Shown: positions 27,363-36,707, counted from the stretch's first letter. The stretch is 64,000 nt of DNA from DSVZ01 sp037439785 (GCA_037439785.1 JBBIVJ010000016.1:27452-91451); one strand, 5' to 3'. Made by a program: numbers and translations. The notes: generated from the letters alone by a model not told the origin.

Positions 27363-28840
27363 CAGGGGGCTCCCGCTTCGGACCACTGGAAGTTGACGGT
27401 GAACTGCATCGGCGCGTTACCCCGAATTTGCTCGACCTTCAGCCCCCGCACCTCGGGGGCGGCCCGCAGGTGATCGAGCACCCGCAGCAACGCGGCGTGG
27501 TCCCGGGCCGTGCCGCTGCAGGTCACCCCCGTGGTGGGACGGATTTCCAAGGACCTGGCGGAAACGGCGCCGTCCTCGGGAAAGGCCTCGGTCAGTCGGC
27601 GCAGGATGCTCAAGGTGCGGAACGACTCGTCGTACCACGGCCGGTATTGGCGGACCCGCTGCTGGACCGCCTCGAGCTGCGTCACCGCCTCGCGCATGCC
27701 GTTCCAGCGGGACCGCCAGTAGGCCAGCCGCACCTGCTGTACCGCAAAGGCACCCGCCGTGAGCCCCACCACGGCCGCCGCCACCACCATTGCCCGCGCC
27801 GCGGTGCGGGAACGGGTGTAGCGACCGGCCAGGGCCTCCCAGCGGCTGACCCGGGGCGGCAAAAACTCGACCGCCGCCGCGGCCTGCTCGAGGTACTGCA
27901 CGGCCACCGCCAGCGGAACCGACACCGCCACGCCGGCGGGCAACTCAAGCCCGCCACGGGCCGGCATGTCCCGACGCCATTCCACCTCCAGACCGTCCTC
28001 CGCCAACGGCCCGCTCAAGCCCGCACTCAGCCGCCCGACCTCCGGCCCCTCCCCCACCACCTGCACGCGGTGGACCGTCTGCCCCACCTCGGGCGGCAGT
28101 TGCCCCAGGGTGATGCGCACCTCACGGACCAGGGCGGGGACGTCCGGGACCGGGCCGTTGCCGGTCCCCGGCGGCGCGTCCAGGGTGCGGACCAGGGCCA
28201 GCCCACCGCCGCAGGAGACCTGCACCGCCAGGGTCTGCTCGCCGGGCACCAGCATCAGGGACGCCGCCCCGGCGTCGGGGACGCCGTTGAGGCCGGGCAG
28301 CGCTGCCAGCCCCACGGTCAGGCTCACCAGCCGCAGGCGGGCCGCGCGGGCCGCCGCCTCCAGGCGGGTGAGGTGGTCGCGTGCCAGCCCCAGCAGCGTC
28401 ACGCCCTCCGCGCCGGTGGCGGTGCGGTAAGGGGAGCGGGCGATGATCAGGGTATCCGGGCTGGCGGGAAAGCCCCGTTCGGCCTCAAGTTGAATCAGGC
28501 TTTTCCGGTCCGCCTCCGGCAGCTCCGCTGGCAGCGGCACGCTGAGGGTGAACAACCATTGTGGCGGCACCGCCAGCACACACCGGCGTTCCCGCACCCC
28601 CGCGACATCCAGGTGCTGGCGCCATTCACGTCCCAGCGCGGCCGGCTCCGCCTCGAGGGGGTCCAGGGTGAGGGTGGCGGAGAAACGTTGCAGCAGTTCC
28701 GCCGAACCATTGGTCCGGCGGGCCACCACCCCTTCGAGGCGGCGGCCGTCGAGGGCCAGCACCAGGACGGCAGCCCCGCTGCGGCGTGCGCCGCGGCGGC
28801 CGCGGGTCCAACGGGTCCATTCCCGGGCAAGGGGCTTCAT
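27362..28840 (-). CDS. gspL: GspL/PilM-PilN-like platform protein
   Basis: A 492-residue bitopic protein. Residues 1-300 look like the actin-like cytoplasmic domain of GspL or PilM (VLVLALDGRRLEGVVAR; LAVPPQWLFTLSVPLPAE; LIQLEAERGFP). A transmembrane helix lies near 355-375 (MVVAAAVVGLTAGAFAV). It is followed by a coiled coil (MREAVTQLEAVQQRVRQY) and a PilN-like ferredoxin fold (SARSLEIRPTTGVTCSGTA). GspL recruits the GspE ATPase. It starts 4 bases after the gspK stop. Homology to named families is weak, so assignment relies on architecture and order. Confidence 0.65.
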   Translation of the reverse strand: MKPLAREWTRWTRGRRGARRSGAAVLVLALDGRRLEGVVARRTNGSAELLQRFSATLTLDPLEAEPAALGREWRQHLDVAGVRERRCVLAVPPQWLFTLSVPLPAELPEADRKSLIQLEAERGFPASPDTLIIARSPYRTATGAEGVTLLGLARDHLTRLEAAARAARLRLVSLTVGLAALPGLNGVPDAGAASLMLVPGEQTLAVQVSCGGGLALVRTLDAPPGTGNGPVPDVPALVREVRITLGQLPPEVGQTVHRVQVVGEGPEVGRLSAGLSGPLAEDGLEVEWRRDMPARGGLELPAGVAVSVPLAVAVQYLEQAAAAVEFLPPRVSRWEALAGRYTRSRTAARAMVVAAAVVGLTAGAFAVQQVRLAYWRSRWNGMREAVTQLEAVQQRVRQYRPWYDESFRTLSILRRLTEAFPEDGAVSARSLEIRPTTGVTCSGTARDHAALLRVLDHLRAAPEVRGLKVEQIRGNAPMQFTVNFQWSEAGAP

Positions 28841-28844
28841 GAGC

Positions 28845-30311
28845 TTACCAGGCGAACACGCCGCTTCGGCTTCGCCACGCGCTGGCGGTCAGGCCTTCCC
28901 GCCGCCACTCGGCGAGCCATTCCCGCACCTGCACTCCCAGGGCCCAGCCCAGGTGGGTCAGGTCCTGCCGGCTAACCAACTGGGGGGCGCCGCTGCGGGT
29001 GTCAAACACCGCCCGCACCCGCCGGTAGCCCCGGCCCTGGTGGCCGAGGGCGACCACGTCGGCGGTGTACTGGTAACTGCGCGCGGTCAGGTAAGGGCCG
29101 GCCTGCCGGAGGGCCGCTTCCTCCAGCACCTCGGTCACCCAGGCCAGGGTGGTCAGGGGGCCGGATTGGGAGGCGCGATACGCCACCAGCGCGGGGGCGT
29201 TCTCCGGGCCGATGCCGGGGATGCAGGCCAGCACTTCTTCCGGGGCGGTGTTCACGTTCACCAGGCCGGTCAGGACCGTGTTGGTCGAGACGGTCAACTC
29301 GCCTTCCACCTGGGTAAATTCCTCCGCTGTCATACCGCTGCGCAGGTAAAACTCGATCAGGCTGGTGAACCGGTTGTTGGCGCCGCCGCCGCCGGGACCG
29401 CCGCCGCCGGCGCCGCCGCCGCCGGGGCCGGTGCCCAGCCGGGCCAGGATGGCGTTGGCGCGGTCGGTGCCGAAGGTTTCCTGGAGGAAAGAGGCCAGGG
29501 CTTGCGGGTTGGCGTCGTTGACGTTGAGGCGGGGGGAGCCGTCGCTGCGGGTATTGGGCTCGGCGCTGTACACGGTCACGTATTCGAGGAGGCCGGCGTC
29601 CAGGTAGCCGTCCTGGTTGTCGGCGGGGGGGCGGGCCTCGCCGTCGTTTTCGTTGGGATCGAGCACGCCGTTGAGGTTGGTGTCCTCGCCAAAGAGGTAA
29701 ACCAGGTCGGTGCCGTACACCAGCCGCAGTTCCTCGACCGACTCGAAGGGAGCGTTTTTGCAGCGGTAGGCCGGGCTCAGGCGCTGGTAGGTTTCGTCCT
29801 CGGCCCCGCCCGGACCGGGTTCGGCGTCGGTGTCCCGCCAGTCCACAATCGCGGCGGCGAACTCGGGGGTCATGCCGGGCAGCAGTTGGAGCATTTCCCC
29901 GGTGGCGGTGTTGAGGTTGAGCCTGGAGGCTTCGTCCACCAGGCCGAAGGCCGGTTCGTGCAGGGCGGAGGGACGCGCGGCGCGGTCCAGCAACCAGAAG
30001 CGGGCCTCCCCCACGGGGACAGCCTCGGCGGCGTAGTCAAACTCATCCGGCGGCACGCCGGGGGCGGGGCTGAGGGTGGCCAGGACGTTGCTGGCATGGA
30101 CCAGGGCGCCGGCGATGGCCTGCTCGGCCTCGAAGCCCGCCACCCGCTGGTCGGCCGCGCGCAGGTCAAAGCTGACGGTTTGGGCGAAGTACAACGCCAC
30201 CGAGACCAGGCCGAAGGCGATCCACAAGGCAATGATCAGCACCGAGCCGCGACACCCCGGCGGCGGGAGCGGCGCGGGACCGGCAGCGGGCTGGAGGGAG
30301 CGGCGCATCAT
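28845..30311 (-). CDS. gspK: GspK-like minor pseudopilin
   Basis: A 488-residue protein starting at ATG 30311, which overlaps the gspJ stop. The N-terminal helix (GSVLIIALWIAFGLVSVAL) lacks the canonical Glu at +5, as GspK does. The first part, LVDEASRLNLNTATGEMLQL, and the later GLVNVNTAPEEVLACIPGIG are helix-hairpin-helix-like GspK elements. Between them lie a calcium-loop-like segment (FGEDTNLNGVLDPNENDGE) and a glycine-rich spacer (about 300-320). GspK caps the pseudopilus tip with GspI and GspJ. At 488 residues it is longer than the usual roughly 330. Confidence 0.8.
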   Translation of the reverse strand: MMRRSLQPAAGPAPLPPPGCRGSVLIIALWIAFGLVSVALYFAQTVSFDLRAADQRVAGFEAEQAIAGALVHASNVLATLSPAPGVPPDEFDYAAEAVPVGEARFWLLDRAARPSALHEPAFGLVDEASRLNLNTATGEMLQLLPGMTPEFAAAIVDWRDTDAEPGPGGAEDETYQRLSPAYRCKNAPFESVEELRLVYGTDLVYLFGEDTNLNGVLDPNENDGEARPPADNQDGYLDAGLLEYVTVYSAEPNTRSDGSPRLNVNDANPQALASFLQETFGTDRANAILARLGTGPGGGGAGGGGPGGGGANNRFTSLIEFYLRSGMTAEEFTQVEGELTVSTNTVLTGLVNVNTAPEEVLACIPGIGPENAPALVAYRASQSGPLTTLAWVTEVLEEAALRQAGPYLTARSYQYTADVVALGHQGRGYRRVRAVFDTRSGAPQLVSRQDLTHLGWALGVQVREWLAEWRREGLTASAWRSRSGVFAW

Positions 30312-31018
30312 CCGTTGCCTCCTTGCGAAGCGGTACCGGAGGGGGTGGAGGCGGGCCGGACGTCCACCGGCACCACCAGTTCCACCGGCTCGCGGAGGGC
30401 CAGATTGGTGCGGCTGCGGCTCAGGTACACCTGCACCTTGATGGCCAGTGGCAGGACGCCCGGCTCGACCGTCGAGTCCCACGCCTCGCGCCACTGGGTG
30501 CCGTCGTAGTACTGGAAGACCAGTTCCTCGACGCCGCCGAGCAGGAATTGGTCCTCGGGCGGCTCCTCGACCGGGGCCAGGAGGTTGCGGGTGACCGAGC
30601 GCAGCAGGTCCAGTCCCTCCACGTCGTTGGTGGGGGGGACCAGGCGATACACCACCCGCTGGAGGGCGGGCCAGGGAGAGGCATCCCGCAACACGCCGAC
30701 GGTGGTGAAGAAGTAGGGGCTGCTGCGGCCGGGCAGGAGGGTGAGGTTGGTGGGGATGGTTTGCAGGGCGCCGACCAGTGTGCCGCCGGGCGCGGCCAGG
30801 TTGGCCAGGTCGCGCCGCAGGATGGCCAGGGCCTGCTCCAGGGGCAGGGTCTCCTCGAGGTTTTGGACCACCCGCAGGCGCAGGCGCAGGGCGCCGGCAA
30901 AGATGTAATGGAGCGCGATCAGCACCACGCCAAAGACCATCACCGCCAGCAGCAGCTCCACCAGGGTAAAGCCGCCGCGGCCACGCGGGGAGGGGGGGGA
31001 GGTGGGGCGGGGGTTCAT
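30308..31018 (-). CDS. gspJ: GspJ-like minor pseudopilin
   Basis: A 236-residue prepilin: leader MNPRPTSPPSPRGRGG, then FTLVELLLAVMVFGVVLIAL with Glu at +5 and Gly at -1. It continues with LPLEQALAILRRDLANLAAP, the GspJ helix, and a beta domain including VEELVFQYYDGTQWREAW, which is typical of GspJ. ATGA overlaps link it to gspI and gspK. Part of the GspI-J-K tip complex. Confidence 0.85.
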   Translation of the reverse strand: MNPRPTSPPSPRGRGGFTLVELLLAVMVFGVVLIALHYIFAGALRLRLRVVQNLEETLPLEQALAILRRDLANLAAPGGTLVGALQTIPTNLTLLPGRSSPYFFTTVGVLRDASPWPALQRVVYRLVPPTNDVEGLDLLRSVTRNLLAPVEEPPEDQFLLGGVEELVFQYYDGTQWREAWDSTVEPGVLPLAIKVQVYLSRSRTNLALREPVELVVPVDVRPASTPSGTASQGGNG

Positions 31019-31476
31019 GGCAGGCTGAAGCCGCCGGCACCGGCGGCGTTGGTGGCCGTGGAGGCCGCCGTGGCACTCGCGTCCACCAGCGTGCTCAGGG
31101 CCACCGTGTAGTCCCGGCCCTGGACCGGGTAGGTCACCTGCACGGTGAGCAGACGCAGCGTCCCCAGTTCCCACGGCTGTTCCTCGAGGGTCCAGGCATA
31201 TTCCTGCGCCCCTTCCACCCAGGTGCCGCTCTGGCTGGCCCGCTGCCACTGGCCGGTGACCTTCAGCTCGTTCAGGAGCCGGTCGGCCACCCGCACGGCG
31301 GCCGCCTTGCGGGCGGCCACGGTGCCGGCCAGGCCGGCCACCCGCAGAGCCTCGACGGCCACGGGGATCACGATGGCCGTGAACAGCAGCGCGGCGAGCA
31401 CTTCGGCCAGGGTGAAACCGGCCCGGGCCCGTTCAGCGCCAGGCCAGCGGCGGCGGTTGGTTGGTCCAGAGTTCAT
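31015..31476 (-). CDS. gspI: GspI-like minor pseudopilin
   Basis: A 153-residue prepilin. The leader MNSGPTNRRRWPGAERARAG is followed by FTLAEVLAALLFTAIVIPVA with Glu at +5. The body has the GspI pattern of a short helix (RVADRLLNELK) then WTLEEQPWELGTLRLLTVQV. The start ATG 31476 lies 44 bases inside the 3' end of gspH, an overlap suggesting strong translational coupling. Confidence 0.85.
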   Translation of the reverse strand: MNSGPTNRRRWPGAERARAGFTLAEVLAALLFTAIVIPVAVEALRVAGLAGTVAARKAAAVRVADRLLNELKVTGQWQRASQSGTWVEGAQEYAWTLEEQPWELGTLRLLTVQVTYPVQGRDYTVALSTLVDASATAASTATNAAGAGGFSLP

Positions 31477-32077
31477 ACCTCAGCCGGTTGCGGCTCGGCG
31501 CCACCCACAGCGTCCCCTCCACTTCCTCGTCGCGGAGATGGCGGAAGGCAATCCACTCCGGCCCCGTTTCGGGCAGCGCCCCCTCCGGCGTGAACCGGAG
31601 CCAGTACACGTTTTCCAGCGAGGCCGGCCGCCGGGAGTCCGGCGAAGCAGGCTGACGGGACAACCGGGGGACCGGTTCGGCAAGGCCGGGAACGGTGGGG
31701 GGTTGGAGCACCTCGACCTCGATCGCCTCGGCCACCACGAACTCCAGCGCCTGGTCATCCTGCTCCAGGTAGGTGGGCTCGGCCTCCAGTCCGTACTGCC
31801 GCTGAGCAGGGTCCACCCACAACACCATCGGCACCCCTTCGGCCACGGCCCGGCTCTGACCGTGGCGGGTCAGGGCCAGAAAACGCAGAGCCTCCGAGTC
31901 CAGCTCACGCCCGCGGAAAAAACGGGCGAGGGTGGGCGCGGCAAAACCCAGCACGGTGAGCAACAACGCCAGCACCAGCAGCAGCTCCAGCAGGGTGAAG
32001 GCCCGCGCCCGCCCCGGCCGGTCCGGCCGCGCCGGGCTGGACGGGCCGGTGGAAAAAAGGGGAAGCCGGGGGCGCAT
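31433..32077 (-). CDS. gspH: GspH-like minor pseudopilin
   Basis: A 214-residue prepilin with a 26-residue basic leader ending in RARA, followed by FTLLELLLVLALLLTVLGFA with Glu at +5. The segment EALRFLALTRHGQSRAVAEG, followed by VPMVLWVDPAQ, is the GspH/FimT helix and first strand. The C-terminus WTNQPPPLAWR is encoded in the overlap with gspI. It follows gspG by 7 bases. Confidence 0.85.
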   Translation of the reverse strand: MRPRLPLFSTGPSSPARPDRPGRARAFTLLELLLVLALLLTVLGFAAPTLARFFRGRELDSEALRFLALTRHGQSRAVAEGVPMVLWVDPAQRQYGLEAEPTYLEQDDQALEFVVAEAIEVEVLQPPTVPGLAEPVPRLSRQPASPDSRRPASLENVYWLRFTPEGALPETGPEWIAFRHLRDEEVEGTLWVAPSRNRLRYELWTNQPPPLAWR

Positions 32078-32084
32078 GGCGCGT

Positions 32085-32564
32085 TCAGCGGCGGGAGCTG
32101 GCGGTGTCCCAGTTGGCGATGTCGTCCTCGGTGTTTTCGCGGCCGTCCGGGCCCATCGAGTACAGGTCGTAGCCGTTGACGTTGTGCTTGCCGGGGTACT
32201 CGTAGAGGTAGTCGTTGCCCCAGGGGTCCATGGGAATGTCCTTGAGATACGGTCCCTTCCAGTTCACGGCGTCGCGGGGTTGGGTGAGGAGGTCCTCGAG
32301 GCCGTTGCGGCCTTTGGGGTAATAGCCGTTGTCCACCTCGAAGGCATCCAGGGCGGTGCTGAAGGCGGCGATCTGGGTCTTGGTGGCGGTGATGCGGGCC
32401 TGCTCGGAACGGCCGGCCAGCTTGGGGTACACGATGGCGGCCAGGGTGCCGAGGATGACCAGCACCAGCAGCAGTTCCACCAGGGTGAAGCCGGCTCGGC
32501 GCCGGGAGGAAAGCGATTTCGGACTTCGGACTTCGGACTTCGGATTTCGAGTCGGGAGTTTCAT
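32085..32564 (-). CDS. gspG: GspG major pseudopilin
   Basis: A 159-residue major pseudopilin: FTLVELLLVLVILGTLAAIV preceded by Gly, with Glu at +5; KTQIAAFSTALDAFEVDNGY; and the conserved PWGNDYLYEYPGKH with NGYDLYSMGPDG, the calcium-site loop. The leader is unusually long (25 residues), and part of it (TRNPKSEVRSPKS) is encoded by tandem cggacttcgga-type repeats at 32514-32553, a motif found elsewhere in intergenic DNA in this window. It follows gspF by 17 bases. Confidence 0.92.
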   Translation of the reverse strand: MKLPTRNPKSEVRSPKSLSSRRRAGFTLVELLLVLVILGTLAAIVYPKLAGRSEQARITATKTQIAAFSTALDAFEVDNGYYPKGRNGLEDLLTQPRDAVNWKGPYLKDIPMDPWGNDYLYEYPGKHNVNGYDLYSMGPDGRENTEDDIANWDTASSRR

Positions 32565-32581
32565 GGCAGCGATGTCGCGGT

Positions 32582-33844
32582 TCAACGGATGTATTCCTGC
32601 AGGGTGAAAATGGGCAAGGCCATGCCGACGAAGATCACGCCGATGAGGCCGGCGATCAAAAACAGCATCACCGGCTCGGCCAGGGCCACGGCAGTCTTGA
32701 GCTGGCGGTCCAGGTCGGCCTCGGTCACGTTGGCGATGCGCACCAGTTCCTGGTCCAGTTTGCCGCTCTCCTCGGCGACGGCGATCATTTCGAGCACCGA
32801 GCCGGGGAAGAGGGTGCGGCACTCGGCCAGGCTGGCCCCCAGGGGCTTGCCCTCCTTGACGAGGTCAATCGAGTTGGCCACCGCGTCCAGCAGGGTCTGG
32901 TTGCCCAGGGAACGCCGGGCCACGTTCAGGGCGTTGATCAGGGGCACGCCCGCGCCCAGCAGCGTGCCGAGCATCCGGCAGAAGCGCGCCATCGCATACT
33001 GGGCCACCAGCGCGCCCACCACCGGGAGCTTGAGGATGGCCCCCTCCCAGACCCGCCGGCCGGCGGCCGATCGCAGCCAGTTGCCCGCCAGGTAGGCCGC
33101 CAGCGCCAGCCCCAGGCCCGCAAAGACGCCATAGGACCGCAGGGCGTGGCTCAGGCCGATGATGGCCTCGGTCAACGCCGGCAGCCTGGCCCCAAAGCCG
33201 GCAAAAGTGAGCTGGAACTTGGGGATGATGAACACCAGCAACACCCCCATGACCACCAGCGCCAGGGCCAGCAGGATGGTGGGATAAAACATCGCGGTGA
33301 GCACCCGCGACCGCAGCTCCTTTTCGCGCGCCCGGAAGTCCGCGATCTGCGCCAGCACCAGGTCAAGAAACCCGCCGGTCTCGCCGGCATCCACCATCGC
33401 CACGTACACCTTGGGGAAGGTTTCCGGGGACTGGGCCATGGCGTCGGCCAGCGACATGCCATCCACCACCCGGTCGTGAATTTCTTTCCACTGGGCGCGG
33501 GCGGCCGGGTGGGCGGCCTCCTTTTGGAGGATGACCAGGGCGCGGCTCAACGGCACGCCGGCCGCCAGCAGGCTGGCCAGCAGGCGGGTGAAGTTTTCCA
33601 GCGCGCGGCTGCTGACGCGACGGCGACCGGGGAGGCTGAACGGGGTCACCCGCTCGACCGCCGGCGGGGCCGCACCGGGGCGGGGTTTGCCGTTGCTGCT
33701 GGCGCCGTTGCGTTCCGCCAGGCGAATGGGCCGCAGCCCGCGGGCGGCGATTTGCCGCAGGGCTTCCTGACGGCCGCTCGCCTCGAGCTGTCCTTCGGTG
33801 ACAGCCCCGCCGGGGGCCAGGGCTTTGTAATGGAACACGGGCAT
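32582..33844 (-). CDS. gspF: GspF inner-membrane platform protein
   Basis: A 420-residue GspF/PilC protein. The N-terminus MPVFHYKALAPGGAVTEGQ is canonical. Two homologous cytoplasmic domains (FTRLLASLLAAGVPLSRAL and FCRMLGTLLGAGVPLINALN) alternate with three transmembrane helices (TILLALALVVMGVLLVFII, a second near 235-255, and VMLFLIAGLIGVIFVGMALP at the end). It anchors the platform and contacts GspE and GspL. Starts 9 bases after the gspE stop. Confidence 0.93.
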   Translation of the reverse strand: MPVFHYKALAPGGAVTEGQLEASGRQEALRQIAARGLRPIRLAERNGASSNGKPRPGAAPPAVERVTPFSLPGRRRVSSRALENFTRLLASLLAAGVPLSRALVILQKEAAHPAARAQWKEIHDRVVDGMSLADAMAQSPETFPKVYVAMVDAGETGGFLDLVLAQIADFRAREKELRSRVLTAMFYPTILLALALVVMGVLLVFIIPKFQLTFAGFGARLPALTEAIIGLSHALRSYGVFAGLGLALAAYLAGNWLRSAAGRRVWEGAILKLPVVGALVAQYAMARFCRMLGTLLGAGVPLINALNVARRSLGNQTLLDAVANSIDLVKEGKPLGASLAECRTLFPGSVLEMIAVAEESGKLDQELVRIANVTEADLDRQLKTAVALAEPVMLFLIAGLIGVIFVGMALPIFTLQEYIR

Positions 33845-33853
33845 GGCGGCGGA

Positions 33854-35626
33854 TCACCCCCGCCCCCCCGCCACGGTGGGGCGGGAGACTCCTTCCGTGG
33901 CGGCAAGGGGCTCCCGCTCCGAACCGTTCTGGGTGGCAAAGGCCACTTCCTTGGCCGTGGTCACGCTCAGGACTTCCTCGAAGGTGGTGATGCCCAGCCG
34001 GACCAGGCGCCAGCCGTCCTCGGCCAGGGTCACCATGCCGGCGCGACGGGCCGCCTCGCGGATTTGGTCGCTGGAGGCGTGTTGCAGGACCAGTTGGCGG
34101 ATGTCGTTGTCAATTTCCATCCACTCGAAGATGGCGTGGCGGTCAAAGAACCCGGTCTGGCGGCAGAGCCGACAGCCCACCGCGCGGTAAATGGAGGTGT
34201 TGAGGGGGATGCCCACCTGGGCCTTGAAGGCCTGGGCCGGGGAGGAGGTGTCCGGCTGCTTGCAGTGTCGGCAGAGCACCCGGACCAGCCGCTGGGCAAT
34301 GACCGCCTCCAGCGAGGAGGCGACCAGGTAGGGCTCGACGCCCATGTCCACCAGCCGGGTCACCGCCCCGGGGGCGTCATTGGTGTGGAGGGTCGAGAAG
34401 ACCAGGTGGCCGGTGAGCGAGGCCTGGACGGCGATCTGGGCGGTCTCGCGGTCGCGGATTTCGCCCACCAGGATCACGTCCGGGTCGTGCCGCAGGATCG
34501 AGCGCAGGCCGCGGGCGAAGGTCAGACCGGCCTTTTCGTTGACCTGAATCTGGTTGACGCCCTTGAGCTGGTACTCGACCGGGTCCTCGATGGTGATGAT
34601 CTTGCGCTCGGCGTCGTTGATCTCGTTGAGAGCGGTGTAGAGGGTCGAGGTCTTGCCGCTGCCGGTGGGGCCGGTGACCAGCACGATGCCGTGCGGGAGC
34701 TGGAGGATGCGGCGGAAGCAGGCCAGCTCGCGCGGGGCCATGCCCAGTTCGGTCATGCCCCGCAGGGGCGCGTCCTGCCGCAACAGGCGCATGACCACCG
34801 CCTCGCCGTGGAGCATGGGGATGACCGAGACGCGGATGTCCACCTCGGCTTTTTCGATGCGGATTTTGATGCGGCCATCCTGTGGCAGGCGCTTCTCGGC
34901 AATGTTCAGGTGGCTGAGGATTTTGACCCGCGACACAATGGCGGGCTGGAAGCGCTTGAGCTGGGCAGGGACCGGCACTTCCTGCAACACGCCGTCAATG
35001 CGGTAGCGGATGCGGAACTCGTCCTCGAACGGCTCGAGGTGGATGTCCGAGGCGCGCAGTTCGATGGCGTCGCGCAGGACCTGGTTGACGAACCGGATGA
35101 TCGAGGCGTCCTCGGCCGCGCTGTCCAGGTCGGTGTCTTCCTCCCGGTCTTCGTCCACCACCTGGATGCCGGCGGTTTCTTCCAGGCTGCCGATGGTGTC
35201 CGCGCCCACCCCCAGCCATTTTTTCATCTCGCGCTGAATGGCCTCGGTGGGGGCAAGCACGGGGCGCAGGCGCAGGCCGGTGAGCTGCCGCAGGGCGTCC
35301 AGCCCCTGGGTCGCGTACAGCCGGCTGGTGGCCACCTCGATCACGCCGTCCACGCGGCGGAGGGGCAGCAGTTCGTCCCGCAACAGGAGCCGGGCGGGGA
35401 ACAGCGCCAGAACCTCCTTGTCCGGCGCGACGTCCTCGAGGGTGGTGAAGCCCAGGTCGTACTCCCGCGCGAGCCAGCGGAGGACGTCGGCCTCCGACTG
35501 AACCGCCACGCCGGCACCGGCCCCGCGGCTCAACTTGCGGACATCCGCGGCGGAGAGTTGCCGAGCCGCCAGCAGACGCCCCAGCAGATCGTCGGCGGGG
35601 GGAGCGTTGGCGCCGGGGGTGCTCAT
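33854..35626 (-). CDS. gspE: GspE type II secretion ATPase
   Basis: A 590-residue ATPase. The N-terminal domain has LLGRLLAARQLSAADVRKLS. Walker A is GPTGSGKTSTLY, the Asp box FEDEFRIRYRIDGVLQEV, the Walker B region VILVGEIRDRETA and the His box GHLVFSTLHTNDAPGAV. The CRHCKQ and CRLCR pairs form the zinc-binding CxxC sites typical of GspE/PilB. ATG 35626 is chosen over an upstream non-ATG start at 35659. It powers pseudopilus growth from the cytoplasmic face. Length and motifs are normal. Confidence 0.93.
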   Translation of the reverse strand: MSTPGANAPPADDLLGRLLAARQLSAADVRKLSRGAGAGVAVQSEADVLRWLAREYDLGFTTLEDVAPDKEVLALFPARLLLRDELLPLRRVDGVIEVATSRLYATQGLDALRQLTGLRLRPVLAPTEAIQREMKKWLGVGADTIGSLEETAGIQVVDEDREEDTDLDSAAEDASIIRFVNQVLRDAIELRASDIHLEPFEDEFRIRYRIDGVLQEVPVPAQLKRFQPAIVSRVKILSHLNIAEKRLPQDGRIKIRIEKAEVDIRVSVIPMLHGEAVVMRLLRQDAPLRGMTELGMAPRELACFRRILQLPHGIVLVTGPTGSGKTSTLYTALNEINDAERKIITIEDPVEYQLKGVNQIQVNEKAGLTFARGLRSILRHDPDVILVGEIRDRETAQIAVQASLTGHLVFSTLHTNDAPGAVTRLVDMGVEPYLVASSLEAVIAQRLVRVLCRHCKQPDTSSPAQAFKAQVGIPLNTSIYRAVGCRLCRQTGFFDRHAIFEWMEIDNDIRQLVLQHASSDQIREAARRAGMVTLAEDGWRLVRLGITTFEEVLSVTTAKEVAFATQNGSEREPLAATEGVSRPTVAGGRG

Positions 35627-35659
35627 GACGGGCGGTTCAGTCGGGAAACGGGGTCGCAC

Positions 35660-36229
35660 TCAGTCCACCAACCCCATCTGCAGGGCGATGGCCTCCTGCT
35701 CGACGGTCAGGACCTTGCGAAGGTCTTCCTGGGCCTGCCGCATTTTGGCCTGGTTGGCCTCCCGGGCCTGGCGGTACTTGGCCATGGCCGCCCTGAGTTC
35801 TTCCTTCGAGGCCTTGGCCTCAATCGCCTGAGCCAGGGCCTCGGCCTCGGGCATGGCCACCGCCCCAAAGCCCCGCCGGCCCGGACCCGCGGCGTTGTCG
35901 CCCCCCGGCCGGCCGGGCGGACCGCCGAAGCGCATACCCATCATGCCACCCCCGAAGCCGGTGGTCCGGCGGGCCTCGATGACCTTTTGGATGCGCTCGG
36001 AAATGATCTTCCATTCGGCGTCGTCGGTGACGCCGAACCGTTCGCGCAGGTTGTCCATCATGCGCTGCTGGAATTGCGCGGGGTCAAAGTTGCCGCGCGG
36101 GCCGCGGTCCTGCCGGTCTTGCTGGTTCTGCCGGTCGCGGCCGGGGGCCTGGGCCTGGGTGGACAGGGGCGTGACGGCCACGGCCGCCGCCACCAGCCAG
36201 AGGCCGCTCCGAAGGAGGGAGGATTTCAT
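35660..36229 (-). CDS. Exported Spy/CpxP-like protein of unknown function
   Basis: A 189-residue protein with a signal peptide (LLRSGLWLVAAAVAVTPLSTQAQA). A Gln/Arg-rich stretch (RDRQNQQDRQDR) follows, then a helical region (FQQRMMDNLRERFGVTDDAE), a glycine- and methionine-rich loop and a long helix (AMAKYRQAREANQAKMRQAQ) ending in LTVEQEAIALQMGLVD. The LRKVLTVEQEA pattern resembles small periplasmic Spy/CpxP-type proteins. It is the first gene of the secretion operon, 33 bases before gspE. It might be a chaperone for exported proteins; this is inference. Confidence 0.6.
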   Translation of the reverse strand: MKSSLLRSGLWLVAAAVAVTPLSTQAQAPGRDRQNQQDRQDRGPRGNFDPAQFQQRMMDNLRERFGVTDDAEWKIISERIQKVIEARRTTGFGGGMMGMRFGGPPGRPGGDNAAGPGRRGFGAVAMPEAEALAQAIEAKASKEELRAAMAKYRQAREANQAKMRQAQEDLRKVLTVEQEAIALQMGLVD

Positions 36230-36707
36230 GGTCTTTCGGTGCATCGGATGTGTTATGTACTGTGGTGCGCTGGCCGGTCCGGCACCGCGCCGGTCGGTCC
36301 GCGGGAAAGGCAGACGGGCAGCCGGCGGTCGGGGTTACGGACAAGCCCGTCCCTTCCACCGGTTTGCCGTGCCTGCTGCCCGCCTGGTGAGGGGCGGGCG
36401 GCCGGTCCTCGAAGCCCGGGTCCGGCCGTTCAATCTCTGGCCCAAGGTCCGCCGTCTGCCCGGTCCGCACCCGCGCATCCGCACCTCCTGCGGCGGCTGT
36501 CCCAAGTGGCTCGCCGCGCCCCTCTGCTGCCGATGCTGCGCCGGGGGATTTCCGACTCAAGCCCCTGGAACGCTCCGCTGCCAGGCTGTGCTCGCCTTCG
36601 CCCTGTCCGGCCAGGGATTGGGGTGCGCTGCTTCCCCGCCCGTTGTCCTTGCCGCGTGGGCCGGCCGTGGGTAGGGTGCCCCTGCTTTCCGGGATTGCCG
36701 ACGGCCC
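36230..36707. other. Intergenic region between the secretion operon and accA
   Basis: This 478-base divergent region should hold the promoters of both the type II secretion operon and accA. It is GC-rich. An AT-richer patch at 36248-36262 (gatgtgttatgtact) could be the -10 region for the secretion operon, but no matching -35 is clear. No gene, repeat or RNA structure was recognised. Confidence 0.4.
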
